Positions 13,248 through 17,782 of a stretch of DNA of 17,782 bases are shown here, piece by piece. Location: NCBI GenBank assembly GCA_013813215.1, contig JACCSC010000117.1:1-17782 (forward strand), given 5' to 3'. How positions within the stretch are numbered: the stretch's first letter is position 1; each line of letters begins with the position of its first letter. This DNA is from Geodermatophilaceae bacterium. GTDB taxonomy: Bacteria; Actinomycetota; Actinomycetes; Mycobacteriales; Geodermatophilaceae. The position numbers were made by a program, and so were the translations under genes. A model generated the notes under the pieces. It made no database searches. It was given only the letters and a program-made list of their open reading frames with translations, and was not told the origin of the DNA.

Positions 13248-13253
13248 GACGAT
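13248..13253 (+). promoter_or_regulatory. Weak -10-like box before fbiA
   Basis: GACGAT, six bases, then the fbiA GTG at 13260. It keeps the A at position 2 and T at position 6 of the -10 consensus and the spacing of the other leaderless candidates. No Shine-Dalgarno is seen before this GTG. The box itself is a weak match. Confidence 0.35.
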
Positions 13254-13259
13254 CCGTGC

Positions 13260-14222
13260 GTGCATGTCGTGGTCCTCGCCGGAGGAGTCGGTGGGGCCCG
13301 GTTCCTGCGCGGGCTGCGGGCCGCGCTCGACCCAGCCACCGACCGGATCACCGCCGTGGTCAACACCGGCGACGACCTGACCATCCACGGGCTGCGGGTC
13401 TGCCCCGACCTGGACAGTGTGATGTACACCCTGGGGGGCGGGATCGACGAGGAGCGCGGCTGGGGCCGGGCCGGCGAGACGTGGACGACGCAGACCGAGC
13501 TGGCCGGCTACGGCGCGGAGCCGGACTGGTTCAGCCTCGGCGACCGGGACCTGGCCACGCACCTGGTCCGCACCCGGATGCTCGACGCCGGGTTCTCCCT
13601 GTCCGACGTCACGGCGGCGCTGTGCGCGCGCTGGCAGCCCGGCGTCGAACTGCTGCCGATGACCGACCAGCGCGTCGAGACCCACGTGCTGGTCGACCTT
13701 GACGCCGGATCGCGCGCGATCCACTTCCAGGAGTGGTGGGTGCGCTACCGCGCGCAGCTGCCGGCCCGCGCCTTCGTCCAGGTCGGCGTCGAGTCGTCGG
13801 TCCCCGCGCCGGGCGTCGTGCAGGCCCTGGCCGAGGCCGACGCGATACTGCTCGCTCCGAGCAACCCCGTGGTGAGCATCGGCACGATCCTCGGCGTACC
13901 CGGTCTCCGCGACGCCGTCGCGACCGCGCCGGCGCCCATAGTCGGCCTGTCCCCCATCGTCGGTGGGGCGCCGGTGCGCGGGATGGCTGACCGCTGCCTG
14001 CCGGTCATCGGCGTACCGACGACCGCCGAAGGGGTCGGCCGGCACTACGCGGCGCGTACGCACGGCGGGCTGCTCGACGGTTGGCTGGTGCACACCGGCG
14101 ACCGGGCCGACGTGCCGGGCGTCGCCGTCGAGGCGGTGCCGCTGCTCATGACCGACGACGACCGGACCAGGGCGATGGCCCAGGCGGCACTGGAACTGGC
14201 CCGGCGCTGCCGCGATGCGTGA
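13260..14222 (+). CDS. fbiA: 2-phospho-L-lactate / phosphoenolpyruvate transferase of coenzyme F420 synthesis
   Basis: Transfers a (dehydro)phospholactyl group from its guanylyl-activated donor to the deazaflavin Fo, giving (dehydro-)F420-0; cytoplasmic. 320 residues, the usual CofD/FbiA length. Visible: VVVLAGGVGGARFLRGL at the start, NTGDDLTIHGLRVCPDLDS (35-53) including the Asp pair that binds metal, GGGIDEERGWGR, LAPSNPVVSIGTIL in the nucleotide-binding half, and a conserved VGLSPIVGGAPVRG. GTG 13260 gives an N-terminus beginning directly with the first beta strand, as in mycobacterial FbiA. It overlaps fbiB by eight bases, so the two are coupled. Divergent from whiB with a 187-bp spacer. 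Confidence 0.95.
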   Translation: MHVVVLAGGVGGARFLRGLRAALDPATDRITAVVNTGDDLTIHGLRVCPDLDSVMYTLGGGIDEERGWGRAGETWTTQTELAGYGAEPDWFSLGDRDLATHLVRTRMLDAGFSLSDVTAALCARWQPGVELLPMTDQRVETHVLVDLDAGSRAIHFQEWWVRYRAQLPARAFVQVGVESSVPAPGVVQALAEADAILLAPSNPVVSIGTILGVPGLRDAVATAPAPIVGLSPIVGGAPVRGMADRCLPVIGVPTTAEGVGRHYAARTHGGLLDGWLVHTGDRADVPGVAVEAVPLLMTDDDRTRAMAQAALELARRCRDA

Positions 14223-15417
14223 GGAACTGCGGATCCTCCCGGTGGCCGGGCTGCCAGACTTCCGGCCGGGGGACGACCTGGCCGCCGCCATCGCCGGAGC
14301 GGCCCCCTGGCTGCTCGACGGCGACGTCGTCGTGGTGACGTCCAAGGCGGTGTCCAAGGCTGAGGGCCGGCTCGTCGGCGTACCGGCCGATCCGGCGGCC
14401 AGGGAAGCGGCCCGGCGGAAGGCGATCGAGGCCGAGGCGGTCCGGGTGGTCGCCCGACACCGCGCCACGACCATCACCCAGACCCGGCACGGCTTCGTCC
14501 TGGCCGCCTCCGGCGTGGACGCGTCCAACGTGCGGTCCGACGAGCTGGCCCTGCTGCCCCTCGATCCCGACCGGTCGGCGGCCCGGCTGCGCGCCGATCT
14601 GCACGCGCGGCTCGGAGTCACCGTCGCCGTCGTGGTCAGCGACACCATGGGCCGGCCCTGGCGCAACGGGCTCACGGACGTGGCCATCGGCGTGGCTGGG
14701 ATGGCACCGCTGCGCGATCATCGCGGCGGGTCCGACACCCACGGCAACGAGCTCCTGCTCACCGAGATGGCCGACGCCGACTCCGTGGCCGCGGCGGCCG
14801 AACTCGTGAAGGGCAAGGTGGACGCGGTACCGGTGGCCGTCGTCCGCGGGCTGTCGCCGGTGGAGGACGGACGAGGCGCGAGCGCCCTGGTCCGGGCGCC
14901 CGAGCAGGACATGTTCCGGCTGGGCACCCGCGACGTCGTCACCGCCCGCCGGTCCGTCCGGGTGTACGCCGACCGGCCGGTCGACCCCGAGCTGATCCGC
15001 CGGGCCGTGGCCGCCGCCCTGACCGCACCGGCTCCGAGTCGCAGTGTCACCTGGCGGTTCGTCCAGGTGGCGAGCGCGCCGGCCCGCAACCACCTGCTGG
15101 CGGCGCTCCGCTCGCCGGCGGAGCTGCTGACGGCCCCGGAGGTGCTCGTGCCCTGCCTGGTCGGACCCGGCGACCAGCGCACGGTGCGCACGCTCTCAGT
15201 GGGCGCCGCGGTGGAGAATCTCCTGGTCCAGCTGGCGGCGGAGGGCCTCGGATCGTACTGGCGGTTCCCGGCGCCGGACGAGGCCGATTCGGTACGGCGA
15301 GCGCTCGACCTGCCGCCGGACTGGGAGCCGATGGGTGCGATCACGGTGGGCCACCCGGCCGGGCCCGTGCCGGACGCGCCGCCGCCCGAGGTAGGAGACC
15401 GCCTCCTGATGCGGTGA
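14215..15417 (+). CDS. fbiB: F420-0:gamma-glutamyl ligase with C-terminal nitroreductase-like domain
   Basis: Adds glutamate residues to F420-0 using GTP; in actinobacteria the C-terminal flavin domain reduces dehydro-F420-0. 400 residues. The CofE part (1 to about 235) shows VVVTSKAVSKAEGR (39-52), ITQTRHGFVLAASGVDASN (87-105) and SDTMGRPWRNGLTDVAIG (142-159). The nitroreductase-like part (about 243-400) has RRSVRVYADRPVD, SVGAAVENLLVQLAAEGLGSYW and LPPDWEPMGAITVGHPA. That domain is shorter than in M. tuberculosis FbiB (448 residues in total), with the loss between LLAALRSPAEL and APEVLVP. ATG 14215 overlaps the fbiA stop by eight bases; no Shine-Dalgarno is needed or seen. Last gene of the fbiAB pair. 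Confidence 0.95.
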   Translation: MREELRILPVAGLPDFRPGDDLAAAIAGAAPWLLDGDVVVVTSKAVSKAEGRLVGVPADPAAREAARRKAIEAEAVRVVARHRATTITQTRHGFVLAASGVDASNVRSDELALLPLDPDRSAARLRADLHARLGVTVAVVVSDTMGRPWRNGLTDVAIGVAGMAPLRDHRGGSDTHGNELLLTEMADADSVAAAAELVKGKVDAVPVAVVRGLSPVEDGRGASALVRAPEQDMFRLGTRDVVTARRSVRVYADRPVDPELIRRAVAAALTAPAPSRSVTWRFVQVASAPARNHLLAALRSPAELLTAPEVLVPCLVGPGDQRTVRTLSVGAAVENLLVQLAAEGLGSYWRFPAPDEADSVRRALDLPPDWEPMGAITVGHPAGPVPDAPPPEVGDRLLMR

Positions 15418-15444
15418 GCGTCCCCATCCGGGTAGACGGACGCT
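15417..15444 (+). terminator. Candidate hairpin at the fbiB stop
   Basis: AGCGTCC (15417-15423) and GGACGCT (15438-15444) are perfect complements around a 14-base loop. The left arm begins on the last base of the fbiB stop codon. It could end fbiAB transcription ahead of the promoter-like TAGCGT at 15447. The seven-pair stem is modest and lacks a T-run. Confidence 0.4.
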
Positions 15445-15446
15445 GT

Positions 15447-15452
15447 TAGCGT
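15447..15452 (+). promoter_or_regulatory. Candidate -10 box before the membrane protein gene
   Basis: TAGCGT, five bases, then GTG 15458. It fits a leaderless or near-leaderless start like those of manB and the DUF3499 gene, with slightly shorter spacing. There is no Shine-Dalgarno. Confidence 0.45.
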
Positions 15453-15457
15453 GCCGC

Positions 15458-16228
15458 GTGGCCGGCCCAGCAGTGAGGACCACCGTGGACGACCAACCTG
15501 GCACCGGACGCCGGATCCGCCCGGTGCGCGGCCTGCTCGTCGCAGGCGTCGCCATCGCAGCCCTGCTCGTGGTGCTCGACATCTCGGTGACCCGGGTGCC
15601 GTGGGCGCCGCAGTGGCGCGAGCCGGAGAGCATGGTCCGCATCTACTTCGACGTCGCCCGCGAGCAGAACCTGCCGACCTGGGTGAACGTCTGCCTGCTC
15701 ACCCTCGCCGCGGCCATCGCCGGTCTCGTGGCCGCGCTGGCCCGCGCCGCCCGCGACCCCTCGGCGTTGCCGTGGGCCGTCTTCGCGCTGATCTGCGCGG
15801 GCCTGTCCCTCGACGACATGACGTCCCTGCACGAACGGCTGGATCCGCTCGGGCGACAGCTCGGCGGCGGGAGCGGCCTGACCTACGCCGCCTGGCTGGT
15901 GCCCGGTGCCCTGGTCGCCGTCGGGGTGGTGGTGGCTGTCGTCGTGCTCGTCCGGCGGACCGGCCGGACCACGCGGCTGCTGCTGCTGACTGGTCTCGGC
16001 TGCCTGCTGGCCGGCGCCTTCGGTTTCGAGGCGGCCGGCAACGCGGTCCTGGAGGAGCGTGGTTTCAGCCGGGCGTACGCGTGGTTCCTCTTCACCGAGG
16101 AGTTCCTGGAGACGATCGGCGCGGTCCTGCTGCTCGCCGGAACGGTCAGCGGCCTGCGGATCACGGCGACCGGGCCGAGCCTGCTCGTCGAGCTGGCGCG
16201 ACCGGGCGGGCCTCAGACCACCCGGTAG
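15458..16228 (+). CDS. Uncharacterised six-helix membrane protein
   Basis: 256 residues; no named function recognised. Hydrophobic segments at about 24-45, 74-96, 104-118, 143-166, 173-190 and 207-231. Charged residues sit in or beside helices: LSLDDMTSLHERL (Asp119, Asp120, His125, Glu126), GFEAAGNAV (Glu191) and FTEEFLETIG (Glu214, Glu215, Glu218). I recall similar LDE..S.HE / FE..G / EE..E patterns in unannotated bacterial membrane proteins, but cannot name a family. Metal binding by these residues is only an inference. The soluble N-terminus (1-22) is basic. GTG 15458 is chosen for the TAGCGT box just upstream. The last 16 bases overlap the 3' end of the convergent glycosylase gene. Confidence 0.75.
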   Translation: MAGPAVRTTVDDQPGTGRRIRPVRGLLVAGVAIAALLVVLDISVTRVPWAPQWREPESMVRIYFDVAREQNLPTWVNVCLLTLAAAIAGLVAALARAARDPSALPWAVFALICAGLSLDDMTSLHERLDPLGRQLGGGSGLTYAAWLVPGALVAVGVVVAVVVLVRRTGRTTRLLLLTGLGCLLAGAFGFEAAGNAVLEERGFSRAYAWFLFTEEFLETIGAVLLLAGTVSGLRITATGPSLLVELARPGGPQTTR

Positions 16229-17127
16229 TCCCGGACGGGGGCACGGTGGCCGAAGCGCGGGGCAGAATAGCCGCTGATCTCGAGCAGCCGTACGAGCCGA
16301 TGCCGGTGCGGGCGGTACGGCGCCAGCAGTTCCAGCATCCCCTCGTCGTCTACCCCGCGGCCGATCAGCGCGGAGCCGACGAACTTCGCCAGGTGGAAGT
16401 CCCCGACTGACACGTGGTCGCTGTCGCCGAGCGCCCGCTGCGCGACCTCGGCCGCGGTCCACTCACCGATGCCGGGGACGACCTGCAGCCGGGCCAACGC
16501 GGCCTCCGGCGCCAGTTCGACGGCCTCCTCCAGCCGCCCGGCCACTGTCGCCGCCGCCCGCAACGCCCGTCGGCGCGCCCCGTCGACCCCGCATCGGTGC
16601 CAGGTCCACTCGGCCAGGCCGAGCAGTGCCTCGGGGGTCGGCGGCACCCGCATGCCGGCCGGCGCCGGCCCGGGTGCGGGCGTGCCGGCCAGGCCGATCA
16701 GCTCGCGCCAGGAACGCCGGGATTCGACACCGGTGACCTTCTGCTCGAGGACGGCCAGGCACAGGCTGTCCCAGACGCGGCGGGTGCGCGGGATCCGCAG
16801 TCCGGGGTGCCGCCGCCAGGTGTCGGTCACCCACCCCGGCGGCGGGCTGAACCCGCTCGGGTCGTCGCTGGCCCCGAGCGAGTCGGGTACCGCGGCCAGG
16901 GCCCACGCCGCGCCCGGCCCCCAGGCGTCCGCGGACACGATGGTCCCGCCGTAGCGCAGCCGCACCGTCGCAGCGCCGTACGGCGTGGTGGTGGTCCGCC
17001 AGAGCGCACCCTCGGATTCGACGTGGAACGTGGGATCGGCGGCGCCTCGCCGCAGCGGTCCCAGGGTGCGGCGGATGTCCAGCGCCCCCTCCGGCCGCCA
17101 GGTCAGTTGCGCCGGTCGCTCGCTCAC
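16213..17127 (-). CDS. DNA-3-methyladenine glycosylase II (AlkA / HhH-GPD family)
   Basis: Base-excision repair enzyme removing alkylated purines; cytoplasmic, DNA-binding. 304 residues from GTG 17127. The N-terminal half (to about 110) is beta-rich like AlkA N-terminal domains. AVLEQKVTGVESRRSWRELI (125-144) is a typical helix with the conserved Gln. The helix-hairpin-helix LQVVPGIGEWTAAEVAQRALG (214-234) is followed by HVSVGDFHLAKF, whose Asp243 matches the catalytic position. The open frame continues upstream, but that would overlap the dehydrogenase gene; GTG 17127 is eight bases after its stop. There is no strong Shine-Dalgarno, so coupling to the upstream gene is likely. The substrate range cannot be read from sequence. 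Confidence 0.88.
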   Translation of the reverse strand: MSERPAQLTWRPEGALDIRRTLGPLRRGAADPTFHVESEGALWRTTTTPYGAATVRLRYGGTIVSADAWGPGAAWALAAVPDSLGASDDPSGFSPPPGWVTDTWRRHPGLRIPRTRRVWDSLCLAVLEQKVTGVESRRSWRELIGLAGTPAPGPAPAGMRVPPTPEALLGLAEWTWHRCGVDGARRRALRAAATVAGRLEEAVELAPEAALARLQVVPGIGEWTAAEVAQRALGDSDHVSVGDFHLAKFVGSALIGRGVDDEGMLELLAPYRPHRHRLVRLLEISGYSAPRFGHRAPVRDYRVV

Positions 17128-17135
17128 CGGCGGGG

Positions 17136-17782
17136 CTACCGCGGGGCCATCCGCAGGGCGGCGTCCATCCGGATCGTCTCGCCGTTGAGATACCCGTGCT
17201 CGGCGATCACGCACACCAGGGAGGCGTAGTCGGCCGGCGAACCGAGCCGCTTCGGGAACGGCACTCCCGCGGCCAGCCCGGCCCGGATCTCCTCGGACAG
17301 CGTGCCCAGCATCGGGGTGTCGATGATGCCGGGGGCGATGGTGCACACCCGGATCCCGACGGTGGCCAAGTCACGCGCGGCCGGCAGGGTCAGCCCGACG
17401 ACGCCGGCCTTGGACGCGGCGTACGCCAGCTGCCCGATCTGGCCCTCGAAGGCGGCGATGGAGGCGGTGTTCACGATCACGCCGCGCTCGCCGTGCTCCA
17501 TCGGCTCGGTGGCGGCGATCCGGGCGGCGGCCAGCCGCAGCACGTTGAACGTGCCCATCAGGTTGATCGTGACGACCTTGCTGAACAGGTCGAAGTCGTG
17601 CGGGGTGCCGTCCTTGGCCAGGACCCGGGAGGCCCAGCCCACCCCCGCGCAGTTGACCGCGAGCCGCAACGGCCGGTCCTGGCCGGCGGCCATCTCGACC
17701 GCGGCGGCGACCTGCCCGGGATCGGTGACGTCGGCGGGGGCGAAGCTCGCGTCCGGGCCGAGTTCGTCGGCCAGCTCGGCGC
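17136..17782 (-). CDS. Short-chain dehydrogenase, 3-hydroxyacyl-CoA dehydrogenase type (partial, N-terminus beyond right edge)
   Basis: 214 C-terminal residues are visible. The frame is open to base 17782, so the Rossmann TGxxxGxG start lies outside. Visible: ADVTDP (cofactor region), VNCAGVG (the NAG-type motif), INLMGTFNVLRLAA, VIVNTASIAAFEGQIGQLAYAASKAG with the catalytic Ser, Tyr and Lys, and IAPGIIDTPML. The combination AFEGQIGQ.AY.ASK and PFP.RLG.P.EYA with a C-terminal LNGE.IR.D..LRM.PR is typical of 17-beta-HSD10-like 3-hydroxyacyl-CoA dehydrogenases acting on short or branched acyl-CoA. Substrate is inferred by family. It is upstream of, and probably cotranscribed with, the glycosylase gene eight bases away. 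Confidence 0.92.
   Translation of the reverse strand, partial: AELADELGPDASFAPADVTDPGQVAAAVEMAAGQDRPLRLAVNCAGVGWASRVLAKDGTPHDFDLFSKVVTINLMGTFNVLRLAAARIAATEPMEHGERGVIVNTASIAAFEGQIGQLAYAASKAGVVGLTLPAARDLATVGIRVCTIAPGIIDTPMLGTLSEEIRAGLAAGVPFPKRLGSPADYASLVCVIAEHGYLNGETIRMDAALRMAPR

Noticed and set aside
13197..14687. 496-codon minus-strand open frame opposite fbiA and fbiB
   Set aside because: fbiA and fbiB are clear family members on the plus strand. The minus product has no recognisable domain and is low in hydrophobic segments.
1..17782. tRNA, rRNA, CRISPR array, insertion sequence or prophage
   Set aside because: No cloverleaf, ribosomal RNA segment, spaced direct-repeat array, transposase motif or phage gene was found when reading both strands.

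Overview
The window is very G+C-rich DNA (low seventies percent by eye) that is almost entirely protein-coding. A WhiB regulator, coenzyme F420 genes (fbiA, fbiB), a DUF3499 protein and promoters of the actinobacterial TAnnnT type place it in a member of the Actinomycetota. No species is named. No rRNA, tRNA, CRISPR array, insertion sequence or phage gene was seen, and no stretch without a gene exceeds about 190 bp.

Region 1 (1-5022) is a choline / osmoprotectant module. A choline-sulfatase-type sulfatase runs off the left edge on the minus strand. It is divergent from a four-gene OpuC-type ABC transporter operon on the plus strand (permease, CBS-domain ATPase, permease, lipoprotein binding protein). 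The 129 bp between them holds a TATACT -10 box and a repeated CCGCGGGCCG palindrome, a good candidate for a shared operator.

Region 2 (5208-10529, minus strand) is a tightly packed operon read as manB (phosphomannomutase), a Trm112-like zinc peptide, a SIS-domain protein, a cation diffusion facilitator and an aerobic glycerol-3-phosphate dehydrogenase. Most junctions overlap. The promoter directly in front of manB looks leaderless.

Region 3 (10561-15417) matches, from memory, the conserved actinobacterial neighbourhood known in Mycobacterium tuberculosis as manB - DUF3499 (Rv3258c) - zincin-like protein (Rv3259) - whiB2 - fbiA - fbiB. Here an extra PAPS-type sulfotransferase gene sits between the DUF3499 gene and the zincin-like gene. 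The convergent zincin-like/whiB junction contains a 26-bp near-perfect inverted repeat overlapping the end of the coding sequence, plus a second compact hairpin. The divergent whiB/fbiA spacer holds two abutting palindromes.

Region 4 (15458-17782) has an unrecognised six-helix membrane protein with conserved-looking acidic and His residues. Its 3' end overlaps a convergent AlkA-type DNA glycosylase, which lies behind a short-chain dehydrogenase that runs off the right edge.

The most unusual signals are regulatory and structural: several start codons placed 5-7 nt behind a TAnnnT box, long inverted repeats at convergent gene ends, and the two compound-palindrome intergenic regions. Most genes belong to known families. 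The unknown membrane protein, the inserted sulfotransferase and the degenerate zincin-like protein are the least explained products.
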